Shown in pieces: positions 11,101 to 22,473 of a stretch of DNA of 64,000 bases (position 1 is the first letter of the stretch; each line of letters opens with the position of its first letter). Made by a program: the position numbers and the translations under genes. Source of the stretch: Spirogloea muscicola (taxonomy: Eukaryota; Streptophyta; Zygnematophyceae; Spirogloeales; Spirogloeaceae); NCBI GenBank assembly GCA_009602725.1, contig WELB01000084.1, positions 128,152-192,151 of the forward strand, written 5' to 3'. A model generated the notes under the pieces. That model was not told the DNA's origin, made no database searches, and worked only from the letters and a program-made list of their open reading frames with translations.

Positions 11101-13090
11101 TTCGCTCACGCCGACAGGCAAGACGGCATTCCGTCACGCACTCAGATTATGGAGTTCAAGTTGTAAACTCATCAGATACATCCACATCGGAGATCCTTTT
11201 TGTGAGGGGTTTCCCGTCCCTTGCAGTGTGATGCAGGTCCAGTTCGTGCCGAACACGCACTATTTCTTCACGACTGGCAAAGATCGGTTGATCAAGTACT
11301 GGGATGGGGACAAGTTTGAGCACCTGCTGACACTCGAGGGGCACCACGCTGAGGTCTGGAGCCTGACTATAAGCAGCCACGGTGAGTTTTTCGTGTCCAC
11401 CTCCCACGATCGCTCCATCCGTCGCTGGGACCGCACTGAAGAGCCATTCTTTGTTGAGGTACTGTACACACTCATCTGGCCTTGGCATGATGATTAGACA
11501 CTGCATCTGGCATGTATTCTTGCGCTTGCTGCCACTTTCTGATGGAGGAAGCTCCTTGTTGTGTGCAGGAAGAGAGGGAGAAGAGGCTTGAGTCGATGTT
11601 TGAGGAGACTTTGGAGAGCGAGCCTCTGGCGGCTGAGCAGCAGGAGGCGCCTGCAGACGGTGCTGTGGGGCCAGCAGGGAGGCAGACGCAGGACACTGTC
11701 ACAGCAGCAGACAATATCATTGCTGCTCTAGATCTTGCCAATGTGGAGATAGAACGAGTCTTCTTGCTCCAGGTTGGTATGCCGGTGCTTTGCTGTTTGC
11801 ATTCATGGATGGACATAGTGCCATTGACTGCAGGATGGACTTACAGCTACTCTCCTCAGACTGATGAGAGGAGGACGTTATGCAGGCCCAGAAAAAGACT
11901 GCTCCGGAAAACGTGCTGATGCTGGGACAATCCCCAACCCTGTACGTGCTCGGGGTGCTCTCTAAAGTGCGGACAAGCGACCTTGAGCAAGCTCTCGTTG
12001 TAAGCCTTGAGCTTCCAGCTGCAGGGTCACTGACTTTCTCCATCTGAGTGTTGTCTACGTCGTTTTCACTTGCCATTGTCAGGGGAATTAGCACAGATTG
12101 CAGTTTGACTTGCACTTGACTTGAGCCGAGAGGAATTTGAGTTCAGCGAGGCTCGTTGCCTTCTCGTTGAGCTCACACCAGACCCCCGTCTCTCGATATG
12201 TTCAGATGCTGCCGTTCAGCGATGTGCTCAAACTCCTGGGCTTCTTGGAGCAATGGCTCTCTGAAGGCAGTCAGGTAGCATGACTTGGTTGCATCACGTC
12301 TGCTTATGAAGGGGCATTGCTGTGCGGTTTACTCAGCATGCGATAGATATGCCATGCGAGCAGCCATGGAAATTTGATAGTCAACACACCCTGTCCTTGC
12401 TCCGCAGATTGAGCTGACGGTCAGGGTGGCCGTGCTGCTTCTGCGGATGCACCACAATCAGCTGGTAGCGACACCCTCTGCTCGCGGGTCCCTCACATCC
12501 CTCCACGGTCATCTTCGCACCAGAGTGCAGGTATGCATGGAAGTAGGAGTGCATGTGAGCATGATCACAGAGGGAGATGCTCTTAGGAAGACATATTGGC
12601 ACTGGGCAAGTCTTGAAGGCCCAAGACTTGCCCAGTGAAGGAGGAGATTGCTGTTGCAGTCTGTCAGCATAGCTGCATGGGCTTGTCCTAATGCACTTCT
12701 GTTCCGATGCAGGACCTCAAGCATTGCATGGGTTTCAATTTGGCAGCCATGGCCCATTTGCAGGTAATGCATGCAGCCTATTCACTTCCGACTGACGTCT
12801 TTGTGCGTGTGTGCTCAGTAGCGAGTGTCAACATCAATCAGACAGGTTGAGCTTCGGAGAACAAGGAGTAGAAGCTTGGAGTAGCTGGCTGACCAGCATG
12901 TGAATACTGATCGTAGTGTCTTCTGGAGGTTCTTGTGCAGCATGTGCTCGACGTTCGATCCAGCGACCCAGTTTCTGATGCTGCTGCCAAGGTGCTCGAG
13001 ATTCGAGCGAAGCTGGCCAAGGGTCGAGAGAAGATTGTTGCCGAGAAGATGCAAGAGCATCGGAAGAAGAGGAAGAGGCGGACACCTTAA
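8124..13090 (+). CDS. WDR3: U3 snoRNP-associated WD40 protein WDR3/UTP12
   Basis: SSU-processome component needed for 18S rRNA maturation in the nucleolus. Sixteen exons: 8124-8267, 8430-8496, 8539-9143, 9262-9454, 9715-9825, 10046-10180, 10291-10536, 10628-10813, 10936-11117, 11227-11458, 11569-11772, 11886-11999, 12206-12274, 12408-12530, 12713-12763, 12941-13090. About 930 residues are visible. The start MVKAYLRY, two WD40 propellers ([49 protein letters not shown]), the Dip2/Utp12 domain ([10 protein letters not shown]) and a lysine/arginine-rich tail ([11 protein letters not shown]) are all typical. Introns 1, 3 and 9 use GC donors. Exon 2 holds a lone N at 8482 and is one base out of phase and some residues short of the family, so sequence is probably missing there. 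An alternative canonical donor at 8330 restores phase but breaks similarity. Confidence 0.95.
12600..12637. repeat. Perfect 15-bp stem hairpin in a WDR3 intron
   Basis: cactgggcaagtctt (12600-12614) and aagacttgcccagtg (12623-12637) are exact reverse complements around an 8-base loop, inside the intron between 12531 and 12712. Confidence 0.9.
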
Positions 13091-13261
13091 AGTCCAACCG
13101 GCTAGAATAGACAGCAGTCGTAGTTCAGGTTCAATATTTAGGCCTCGACAAGGCCAAGTGCGGGCCTTCTGGGAGCTGCCTGCTGAGCTTGTCCATTTTT
13201 TTGGGGATTAATCTGCGTTTCTTTTAGATTGGCGCAGCTCTTGAGGTGCACAAGTGTTGTC

Positions 13262-16165
13262 TCACAAAGTTGTCACATTCCAAAAGCTCATCACGCTGTC
13301 CTTGACCTCCTTCAGCACAGAGTCAATTGCTGGCTTCGCGGAGGTCAGCAGAAGCCCTCTGTAGTTGAGCTTGCGCCAAAGAGAGAGCAGTTCGTAGTGA
13401 TTGCGCTGGTATGAGGGAGCAATGAGCTCCAGGACGATCGTCCTGGGCCGGGCATGGAGCAGGTGTGTAAGGCCCGCGCCATGGGCAGAGACGATGACAT
13501 CGGCGGCAGTCACAGCATCCAGCTGCTCGTGCATGCTCATGTGCGCAAAGAGGCCATTGATTATGTACACCCTCCGACGCGGCCCAGCGACCGGTTTTGT
13601 CTGCTGGTGCCTCGTTAGCTTCTCCTCCTCCTCCAGGTCCCTGCAGACTACTCCAGTTTGTCAACAACCAAGAGAGACTCTTGTACGCCATACTGGCCTT
13701 GTGCAGAGTTATTAGCCGTCTTATGAGCACAATAAGACAAGGACAAAGATATGATGTTGTTGTCAACCTGGCAGGCCAGCAATGCTAGCTCACAGGCGCA
13801 GGACTTCCTTGCAGACCTGTGGTCCCGACGTCCAGATACTTGCAATGCCCAACGCTGCAAGGCCTTCACAAGCTCTGCTTCATTTTCCAGGCGCACTTCT
13901 AAGTTGCCAGTCTGCCGGGGGTGAGCCAAATATACCTCCCTCCTTATCCACAGCACCCGCACAGCTGAAAGATGCAGGGGTCTCGTCAATGGCAGTAGAC
14001 ATGCCAGCCATCTCCATACTGCTGCCATTGAGGCTGGACACGAGTGCTTGCCCAAAGATGTCAACAACGGTATGTAGCAGACATTGGACCAGACCATTAC
14101 CCGTGCGCGCATCTGGACCCCCCTGATCTTCCTCTTCATTACTGTAGAGTGAGGACGGGGACATCCAGCATCACATCAGCGAGTATGGGTTTCATGCGCA
14201 GAATGGCAGCTCCTAGAAACGCACAATCAAGATAACATGCCACACTGCAGCCCTGGTCACGTTTCTGACTTGTGGCTGGACAGCTGCCATATCCACTATG
14301 AGATACTGAGGCCAATGCTCCTGTTGCTGGTCAAAAAAAGGTCTCTCACCACCACTTGGTCCCAGGCTGCATGCCAAGCCCAAAGCTCTTGACGACAAAC
14401 TCGCCGTACTCCCTGACCTTCGCGGTGGTGCCCTGCGAATCTAGACTCGGATGGCTCGAGCCAGTGCAAGCACGGTCGCCCTGCACAAAGGCGTGTGTGA
14501 CGCCAATGTCGTAGCCAAGCGGGGCGAATATGGCGTGGTCAAGGCAGATGGGCCCTTCCACGTGCTTCACATACATGGGCGCCTGGAAAAGTGCCGACCA
14601 ACCCCCGTCCAGGGTAGACTGCTGGAGAGAACGTGCCAGGAACAGATAATATGCATCTGTCATTGCCATAACCTCGACAGTAAGCAGATACTGAACTGCT
14701 GCAAACAAGAGTGGAACCTCCATATGCAAGCTACTGGACCTAATTGCCGCCCTCTCAGCGGAGTCTTGGATTTCAGGTATTTAGTATTCACGCACTCAAG
14801 CTGAAGCTGGAGCAAACCACAGGACAACGGCAAAATCAGAAGAATACAGAATGAGAGGGCAGCTGTCTACCACAGGGAACATGCAAGGCAGCACTGGCGC
14901 ATGAGACTCCACGCTCACCTGAGAGTGACCATCAATGAAGAGGATGCGCGGCGGGTGCCCGAGCTCCAGAGCCTTGGCGGCCGTGTAGACACTGTACCAG
15001 TCCGTCATGGTGTGGAAGAGGTTGGCATACTCGTACCGCGTGACAATGACGGTTGGCTCGGTGATTGTCTGCAAGAGCATCACAAGCGCTGCGATGCAGA
15101 CGGACCACTGACCTGGATACAGAGCTTCAAGGTTTTAAATGTAAAGCTTCAGGAGAGTTAACACCCTGATCGCGCCTAGATACCTGTGGGATGTGAGGCG
15201 AGGGTGGCAACAAAGGAGCACCCTGGACTCTGGTTGCGGGCACGTACCACATTGCAGGCGAGCGAGTGCACTGCCCGGACGACTTGGAGCATGCTGGTGA
15301 TGGGGTGCAGTGTGGCAGTCCGTGAGGGGACAAGGCCCTCAGCCATCCCCATGGCGACTGGCTGGAAGGAGGCAGCTGACTCGCCAAGCTCGACCTCAAA
15401 CGCCCCGGGGGCGTACCGCGGAAGCTCCTCATCCTCCCCGCGGCCCATGACGTCCTCGACGGCCTCTCCACCCCGTGACAGCGAGATTCTGGCGAAGTGC
15501 CAGCAGAGCCGCAAGCACAGTGCATTGAGATGATCGCTGTATGTTCCTTTCAAGGAACACACATAGGCTGTCGTCTGACGCTGCCCCTGAAGTAGAGCTC
15601 GCAGCAATGTGCTGGCATTGGAGCACAACCCATCGTGCTGGAGCTCCGATGCTGATGGGTCTGACCTGCTGGGGTGCACCGCCATGCGCGCCGCTTCGCA
15701 GAGGGACGTCTGCAGCTGGCTGTTCTGGTGGCAGCGCAGCCAGCCGTTGCCGGGCGCCGCTGCGGCACGCCGGAGGGACGACAGACAGCACCAGAGCCGC
15801 TCAGACTTTTGCAGTTGAGATTGGTATAGACGACGGACTTAAAATCTGTTCCTTCTGGTCATCGTTTCAAGTCCAACGGTGAGCAACTCGCTTGGTGAAA
15901 TTAGTAAACACCGCAGACTCAGAAGAGCAATCCGACGACCACCGCAGTGGCAGCCACGGCCAGCACGGCCGTGGGGCGGCGCCGAGAAAGCGCGCCTGGG
16001 GCGTCCGGCGGCCGGCCCAGCACCGCATTGGGCTGCGTGAAGCCATTGCCGAAGACGCGCTCGCATCTCGAGAGCTCCTCGCCGGCGCCGTGCCGCCAGC
16101 GGCCGCCGCACTGGAGGCGCGGCCACTTCTTGGCCGCTCCTGCTTCCGCAGCATTGCCGTTGATT
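13262..16165 (-). CDS. XYLT: Beta-1,2-xylosyltransferase (GT61)
   Basis: Golgi enzyme adding beta-1,2-xylose to the core mannose of plant N-glycans. Recognised exons on the minus strand: about 16165-15930 (contains CERVFGNGFT, equivalent to the plant CEGYFGNGFT), about 15790-15248 (ISLSRGGEAVEDVMGRGE), 15068-14919 (VTRYEYANLFHTMTDWYS), 14618 to about 14345 (CLDHAIFAPLGYD), 13964-13817 (VLWIRREVYLAHPR) and 13640-13262 (INGLFAHMSM, then the nucleotide-binding VSAHGAGLTH). The last junctions are in phase; the junction after the 14345 exon is uncertain, and a small exon may be missing. No ATG is open in the first visible exon, so the exon with the start and membrane anchor lies further upstream or in lost sequence near 16361. 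Convergent with WDR3, 171 bases away. Confidence 0.88.
15799..15885 (+). pseudogene. tRNA-Leu(UAA)-like sequence, degenerate, organelle type
   Basis: The 87 bases match the length of a long-variable-arm tRNA-Leu. A five-pair anticodon stem (acgga/tctgt) encloses the loop CTTAAAA (anticodon TAA), the D loop reads gattggtatagacg and the T loop TTCAAGT. Five acceptor pairs form (gctca/tgagc), but two acceptor and three T-stem pairs fail. It lies in an intron of the oppositely oriented xylosyltransferase gene. Likely a nuclear copy of a plastid or mitochondrial tRNA gene. Confidence 0.55.
15887..15935 (+). pseudogene. 5' half of a mitochondrial-type tRNA-Leu
   Basis: ggtgaaattagtaaacacc followed by gcagactcagaa closely resembles the D arm and anticodon region of bacterial/mitochondrial tRNA-Leu genes (the source of the frequent spurious peptide MVKLVNTAD). 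The 3' half is absent; the sequence passes into the GC-rich xylosyltransferase exon. It follows directly after the tRNA-Leu(UAA)-like copy. Confidence 0.5.
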
Positions 16166-16460
16166 TTAGGTTAGGGTTAGGGTTGTAGGTCTCAAGGATT
16201 TATGGATTTAGGGTTTGCCGCTGGCCACGGCGCACGCTCACCTGCAGCCTCCGAGCCGGCATCGCCGGCGGCCGCTCGCGACGACTCACTCCTGGCCCAG
16301 CCCGCCGCCGCCGCCGGCCGCCGTCAGAGGCTGCCGCCGGAGCCGGCCCGGGCCCGGTGTNGCGGCGGCCGGCCGCGGGGGCGGCCGGGCGCGGTCATGC
16401 GGCCGCCATGACGGCAGGCGGCGGGGGTGCCGGTGGCGCCCTAAACCCGGAGCCTCCCCA
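16160..16460. repeat. Telomere-like repeats and GC-rich block
   Basis: ttaggttagggttagggttg at about 16167-16186, tttagggttt at 16206-16215 and ccctaaaccc at 16440 are degenerate TTTAGGG-type units around a very GC-rich tract holding a single N at 16361. The tract may contain the lost 5' exon of the xylosyltransferase gene, but none was identified. Confidence 0.7.
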
Positions 16461-17499
16461 ACCCTGACCTAGAGTTCGGGCTGGCTTTTCGCAGCCCTGG
16501 CTCGCCACTGGTGAGCATACTTTCGGGCGGCCAGTCTTTCTAACCTGCGGCTGCATAAAAGGAATCATCAAGGCGACCGTGTGCACAGAAAGAGAGAAGG
16601 GCGCACTCGGTCCTCGGTCCAGTTCACTCGGTCCAGTAAAGAGGCAGCGGAAACACCAAGCAAACAACAGTGATGCAAGGACTAGATCCGGAACTGATGT
16701 CCAGTGACCGTCACAGTAACTGTATCAGTGACAGTAGCGGCTTTGAAACTGTAACGGTTTTTTGATAACCGCCAATTAAGGGACTTCGGACAGTAACCAG
16801 TTTCACGCCCAATGAAGGGTCTTAGGGCCAGTAACCCGATAGCGCCCAATGAAGGGTCTTAGGTCAGTACAGAATGCTCACAAGCAATACAATGAATTGA
16901 GGATAAAGCAAGATCCCGTGTGTCTTTTCAAGGCACCGGTTTACGTGCCGGTTGACGGAGTTCGCCGGTAAAAGGCTCCTCAAGCAGACGACCTGACGCG
17001 CCAGCCTGTGCCTTCCTGGCACGTCCGGAACGCTCACTCGATGTCCGCTGGTTGTTCAGCGGTGGCGGCGACGGAGATATTGGCAACAGCAGCGACGATG
17101 ACGGCAGCAACAACGGCAGCGACGACGACAGCAGCGACGGCGGCGGCGGCGGCGGCGGCAAGTCGGCTCAAAGGAAGAGACTGGACCGAGTGAATTGCTC
17201 GGTCCCAGCCCTCCACTCGCTTATCTGCGGTCCAAAAGAACGGAATTGCTTCCTTTGGAGCAGGCTCTTTGGCCCATTTGGCTCCCCCTCCTCCCTCGAC
17301 CCCAAGGCCAATGTAGCCTGAGACCGCTATTTCCGTCCTGCCCCTCCACCCTTAATCCCCAAGGCCAGTGTAGCCAGGGATTGGTATTCCCTCATCCTTT
17401 CATTTTTACCCGCCGCTAGCCTGGCCGGTACCCGCCTTCGCTCGTCAAGGTGGGTCATCCCCATCGGACCGGGCTTTAAGAAGAAAGCAGCAAGCGCGG
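16461..17499. other. Stretch without a recognised gene
   Basis: Holds a short hairpin-repeat trace (cgggctggcttttcgcagcc near 16478), a duplicated gcccaatgaagggtcttagg (about 16808 and 16848), a low-complexity GCA/GGC trinucleotide tract (about 17055-17165), and two similar segments around aaggccaatgtagcc (17303) and aaggccagtgtagcc (17362). Open frames across the trinucleotide tract are compositional. Confidence 0.6.
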
Positions 17500-18190
17500 C
17501 CAGATTCACTGGTGGCTAAGAGAAGTGGCTCTCCCAATGGGGGCAAGGGCTGTGAGAAGCCAGCCCGAAAACAATTGACAAGGTTCGAAGGCTCCAAAGT
17601 AAGAGCTAAGCAGCTACTAAGGGGCCTGATGAGGCTATGGCAGAACGGGGGAGGATGGACCACTCAGTAGTCACGAGTGAGGAGCCTCAAATCCGACAGA
17701 CTAGCTGCCGGAAAACATCCCCCTGACGAAAGCCGGAGGCCGCAGCGAGAGCACGGCCAGCAGGCAGATGCAAGGCGTGGGCCATGGACCGCTGAAGGGA
17801 GACGGACAATCGCATGCGGTATACCTGAGCCCACGAGCCAGCGGCAATGAAGTCAGCCGGCTCACCGCGCCTGCGGGACACAGCGTGCCGCGCAAGCCTG
17901 GCCAGCAGGTCGAGCCACTGGGACCCGAGAGCCCCGTGCACGTCCACAGCCAGGGGGACGAACTCATCTGCAGCCGGGTGGTCGGCCTGAGAGAGCCAGC
18001 CCAAAGGAATGGAAGAAGAAAGGGGCTCGCCCATTGAAGCTAAGGGCTGGAAAAGCCAGCCCAAAATAGAAGGCATACAGTACGAGAAGGGGGCCAGGGG
18101 AAGCGCTAAGAAAAACAAGCACAACAAGAAACAAAGCAGCTCATGCTCTGTTTCTTGTACGTTACGTATCACTCAGTAACCCCTGCTAAG
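17500..18190 (-). mobile_element. Retroelement remnant: ORF C-terminus plus hairpin repeats
   Basis: On the minus strand a fragment at about 17990-17690 reads DEFVPLAVDVHGALG, then a basic AQVYRMRLSVSLQRS segment and AGRALAAASGF. It matches fragments at 47453-47677 and 49723-49920, so it is one repeated coding family. The FVPLAVDVHG-type tail resembles the region after reverse transcriptase in algal non-LTR polyproteins, from memory only. Hairpin units flank it (17511-17600, 17985-18062), and the right end carries the shared edge cactcagtaacccctgctaa. Broken. Confidence 0.6.
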
Positions 18191-18344
18191 CAGCCTCAGG
18201 TCAAAGAAGCTAGGATTTAAGGGCTTTTCGGCTTCTCTTCGGGCTTTTGGAGCGGTTTCGGGCCGTAGGATGGGGCTGCCCCTCGGATGCCAAATCCACT
18301 GGCCCAGCGGCAGATACGCACGGTATTTGAGTAGTTGGGATGGT

Positions 18345-18405
18345 AGGATGGGATTGGCCTAATGATTAGAAATCGACGGTGCCGAAGGTCAAATCCACAC
18401 TTACT
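18345..18405 (+). repeat. Possible tRNA-derived SINE head
   Basis: attggcctaatgattagaa resembles a Pol III A box in a tRNA D arm, and aaggtcaaatccac about 25 bases on resembles a B box. The spacing is shorter than in a tRNA and no stems form well, so this is at best a degraded SINE head. Confidence 0.3.
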
Positions 18406-18539
18406 CGACCGGAGCTGAGCTGAAGGTACTGTGTTTGCAAACTCTGTTTTACGTTATACAGATAGGTGACGTGCCGCAGATGTCTTACGTGTACAGCCAC
18501 CTCACATGCCTTGTCGACATCAATGAGCCATCGACGGGA

Positions 18540-21030
18540 TATCTCGTGACAGCTGTCGTGCCACCTGGTGTCGGATGCTAGTTAACTTCGATAGGACAGA
18601 AATGTGTGAATTCAGGTAGAGACAAGGTAGAGTCGACATGACTGACAACGCCAAACATTGTGAAAGGAAATAGAAAACGAGAAAATTGGACATTACTTGG
18701 TTTGAGATGAGATACATTGTGTATTATCGAAGTGAGAAAGTAATTGGAGCTTGTGGTGGATGAATTTCCAATTACCCCCCCCGTGTAATAACGTAGGATA
18801 CGTGTGAGTGGTGGTGTTAAACAATGAATATGCCACCCTTTGTTGCAAGCAGAACACAACAGCATGGTTGCTGCTTGGTCTTCCCGATGACAATTGCGCA
18901 AATGCAAATGCAAATGCAAATGCAAAAAATGCGCAAAACCCCACTACCGGGCAGGATCTTTTGTAGTGTCAATGTTTGAAAGATGACAGGGTGTGACATT
19001 CTGTATGTGATCTAAAATTCCCCTGCCTCATGAGTCTTGTAAACGAATGACGCCTGAATTGTTCTTGCCAACAACCCTGGTCTTTGAAAGGACCTGTAGA
19101 GGCATCCAGTGCATCTTGAGGCTTGACCTTGAGGTATACATAGTCGTTGACAGCAATTGTCTGAAGTCTGGGTTGATAATTTCCACTGCGAATTGCAGCA
19201 TGTCGTTGCGTATTGCGATGTTGAGCAGTACGGAGGTTGTCCAATGCAATGGATTTCTGAGCATTTGTCCTGCGAAATTTGTCATCGGGAAGACCAAGTA
19301 GCAACCATGCTGTTGTGTTCTGCTTGCAACAAAGGGTGGCATATTCATTGTTTAACACCACCACTCACAAGTATTCCTTCTGATGATTGGTTCTGCAAGG
19401 CTTGTGTGCTGACCCAACTCTGCGACCTGGTCAGGACTCACAGTAGGGGGGGTGGGTTATTGGATAATCATCCAGCACAAGCTCCAATTACATTCTCAAT
19501 GCGATACTACACAATCTATCTCATCTCAAACCAAGTAATGTCCAATGTTCTCATTTTCTATTTCCGTTCACAATGTTTGGCGTTGTCAGTCATGTCGACT
19601 CTACCTTGTCACCTGAATTTCACACAACTCTGTCCTATCGACGTTGACTAGCAACTGACACCAGGTGGCACGACAGGGCACCATTGCTTACCTGTCCCGA
19701 TCCCTGACAGCTCCAGCAAAACATTTACTTTACTACAGATAAAGAATGTCTGACGGTGGTCCATGCTTTTCAACAGTTTCATCCCTGCGTGCACAGCACC
19801 CATACTACCATCCATGCTGATCACGCGGCGCTGCAACGACTCTTCAATCGGACTGAACCTCGAGGACGCATCAACCGCTGTAGTCACTTTACCACTTCCC
19901 ATTCACCGCCGACCAGGCTCCACACACCAAATAGGCCGATGCCTTGTCCGTGGAGGCACATGGCGTCGGGAGATTGTGTGATGTGGAAAGCGCGTGACAT
20001 GGCATTGGCCTGTTGGTTTTTGGAGCCAGGGCGGTGGTGAATGGTGAAGTGGTAAGGTGACTACAAGAAATCCCAGCGGGCGATGCATTCTCAAGGTTCA
20101 GTCCGATTCAAGAGTACTTTCAGCGCCGCGTGATCAGTGTAGATGGTAGTATGGGTGCCGTGCACACGTAGGGCTGAGGCTGTTGAAGAGCATGGACCAC
20201 AGCCAGACATTCTTTATCAGTAGCAGAGTATCTATTCTCTGGAGCTGTCAGGGAGATAGATAAGCAATGGTGCCCACACTGCCCGAGGCGTCCTGTTGTT
20301 GCAGTGCTGTTCCACGCCCCTGGTCACTTGCATCAGTCCAAAGGATGAGCGGTCGTGTGAAATCTGGATGTCGAAGAAGACGTGGTTGTTGCAGGGCTTG
20401 TTGCGGTTGTCAAAACGCCTCCTCACATTGCCTGGTCCACTGGAACTCAATGTCCACTTTCGAAAGATTTCGCACAAGAGCAGACACGGAAGTAAAGTTG
20501 GGGATGATCCAATGTTGGAAGGGGCAGGCTCCCACTGTTTGACAAATTTTACATTGGTTGGTGTGGGGAAGTCCTTGATGACTTGGGCTTGGCCAGGGTC
20601 TGGTCTCACCCCTGGGTCGTCGGAGATGTGGCCGAGCACTTTGACCTGCCCTTGGGCAAGTAGCACTCCAATGCCTTTAGCCGGAGCCCTGCTTGTTCCA
20701 GGTGCGCTCGTACCGTGTTTGACGTGTTGGAGATGTTCCTCTCCAGCGCGGGAGAAGACGAGGATGTCGTCGAGCTACACCATTGTATAGATCTTAGGTC
20801 TCCAAGGAGGTCATCCATCATCCGCTGAAAAGTAGCTGGAGCACTGGTGAGGCCAATCGCCATGACCACAAATTGAATAGGGCTGTTTGGTGCACGGACT
20901 GCTGTTCGGCAGCACAATGACAAGGAGAGATGGCATTTGCTCATGGGACGGAGTGGAGCATCCCAGCTTGTACATTGCTCACTAGCTCTTTCTCTATGGC
21001 GAGTTGGTGACAGAGACCCAGGCATAGCTT
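18540..21030. mobile_element. Nested, inverted Ty3/gypsy LTR retrotransposon fossils with PHD-finger copies
   Basis: Parts seen: an integrase C-terminal segment on the minus strand (about 19250-19030, with AQHRNTQRHA and VNDYVYLKV); two PHD-finger copies (CSACNKGWHIHCLTPPL), one on the minus strand near 18920-18800 and one on the plus strand near 19266-19420; RNase H-like segments in opposite orientations (plus about 19690-19900, minus about 20230-20040, both with an HADHAAL/TDHAAL-type core); and reverse transcriptase on the minus strand (about 21000-20560, FVVMAIGLTSAPATFQRM). The PHD-bearing arms form a long inverted repeat (about 18545-18910 against 19300-19690). At least two insertions or rearrangements are implied and the whole is clearly broken, with many lesions. 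Copies are diverged, so it is old relative to the flanking genes. Confidence 0.75.
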
Positions 21031-22284
21031 CTGAGGTTGTGCGACCGAGCAGGGATTGTTAAAAAGCTCGGCACATCTCAATCGTATAGGTGAGAGCATG
21101 GAGCAAGCAACATGCCGGGCTTGTGTAGGCTAGGTGAAAGTCCAACATGATACCTTTGGAGGCAACCCATGGAATCGGAAGGGTGGAAATGACTCGGGCA
21201 GCACAATCTGGCAATGTCCAATGAACTGCCACTAGCCGAGCTACCAGATGTTCCCAGGATGGCTTGCAGTTGCCAAACCGTCTGCGAGCTTGTTACGAGT
21301 GCTATGGTTGACTACACATACAGAGTCTACCAGTTCTAGCTCGGCGGCTCAAGCCAGCACATGCCATTTCCACCTCATCAGCAGATTCAATATGACTCAA
21401 GCATGCTCCAAGAACCTCATTGCAGCAAGAAGACTGTATGGCTGTACTCTGCAAAAGCGCAAGCCTTCTGAGCGAGCAAGCCTTCTGACTAGCTTGCCTG
21501 CACTTAAGGCTGCCTGCCATATGTTTGTCAGCTGCAGGGTCGACCTGGACGAGGCGACTTCACTAATGGGGATCAGAGAATGGCAGTAGAAGAGCACCTC
21601 GTGGCGTCGAATGAGAGCATCCTCTCTCCCATCCGGGGCGCTCTGTCACCCAGTAAGTGTCGTCGGCTTGCAGTGCGCAAGCCGTTTTCTGTGCCAGCTG
21701 GCCATCCACAGCCTGCGATGTGGCCTTTGGGGAGGAAGCGTGAGGCGAGGTGGGCCTGGGCCGCTTCTTCGCCCGGCAGCCAGCTGCTAGGGCAAGGTAG
21801 GAGCTCGAGGAGGGGGGCGGAGGAGGAGGCAAGGAGGCAGCGCAGCGGCAGACGGCTCGGGCCAAAGCAAGGAAAAGGAAGCTCAACCGTAAGGGGGAGA
21901 CGGCTTGTGAGGAAGCCAGCCAGAAAACGAAGAACACGAATCCGAAGGGGTCAGAGTGGCGGTGCCGGAAGTGCTGCGAGCTTGTACTTGGGGGGGGTGG
22001 GGCGGTGGAGGACATGGCCTGCCGACAGGGGCAGGCGAAGCAGCGCACCGGTGGGCTCCCCGGAGGAGGTGCCACCGCTTGTCACCCGGGCTACTTGGAA
22101 GAAAGTGCTCGCCCGTAGAGAAGAGGGGCTGGCAAAGCCGGGTAGCAGCGTGCTTCACATTCTCGGCCTCTACCTATGGTCGATTCAGAAGGAGAAAGGA
22201 CCACCAGAAGTGGCTTTGGCTGTGATGACTTCTGTTTGGGCTGCCCGTTTTCGGGCTGGCTTTCACAGCCCAGAGGTACCACCG
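21031..22284. other. Stretch without a recognised gene
   Basis: No family-like protein was found on either strand. The long open frames at 21580-22395 (+) and 21563-22075 (-) are low-complexity and mutually antisense. A hairpin-repeat trace occurs at about 22098-22135 (aagtgctcgccc, gaggggctggcaaagcc) and another at 22228-22270. Confidence 0.5.
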
Positions 22285-22473
22285 TTTGGCCCCTTCGAAC
22301 CTTGTCAATTCTTTTCGGGCTGGCTTCTCACAAGAAGAAGAAGTGGCTCTCCCAATGGGGCAAGGGCTGTGAGAAGCCAGCCCGAAAAGAATTGACAAGG
22401 TTCGAAGGGGCCAAACTACGAGCTAAGCAGCTCTCACAGCCCTTGCCCCCATTGGGAGAGCCACTTCTTCTTC
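22285..22473. repeat. Nested perfect palindrome built from the hairpin repeat
   Basis: Bases 22285-22331 and 22369-22415 are exact 47-base reverse complements around a 37-base spacer. That spacer plus the second arm's edge (about 22333-22372) is itself inverted at about 22433-22473 (ctctcccaatgggg against ccccattgggagag). Two overlapping inverted repeats thus share one segment. Arm landmarks are ggccccttcgaacc, ttgtcaattcttttc and gggctggcttctcac. Confidence 0.95.

Noticed and set aside
15892-16188. Plus-strand peptide beginning MVKLVNTAD
   Set aside because: This is the well-known spurious translation of a mitochondrial-type tRNA-Leu, followed by antisense of the xylosyltransferase exon.
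21580-22395. 271-codon open frame on the plus strand and a 170-codon antisense partner
   Set aside because: Both are compositional, run into the palindromic repeat, and show no domain or splice logic.
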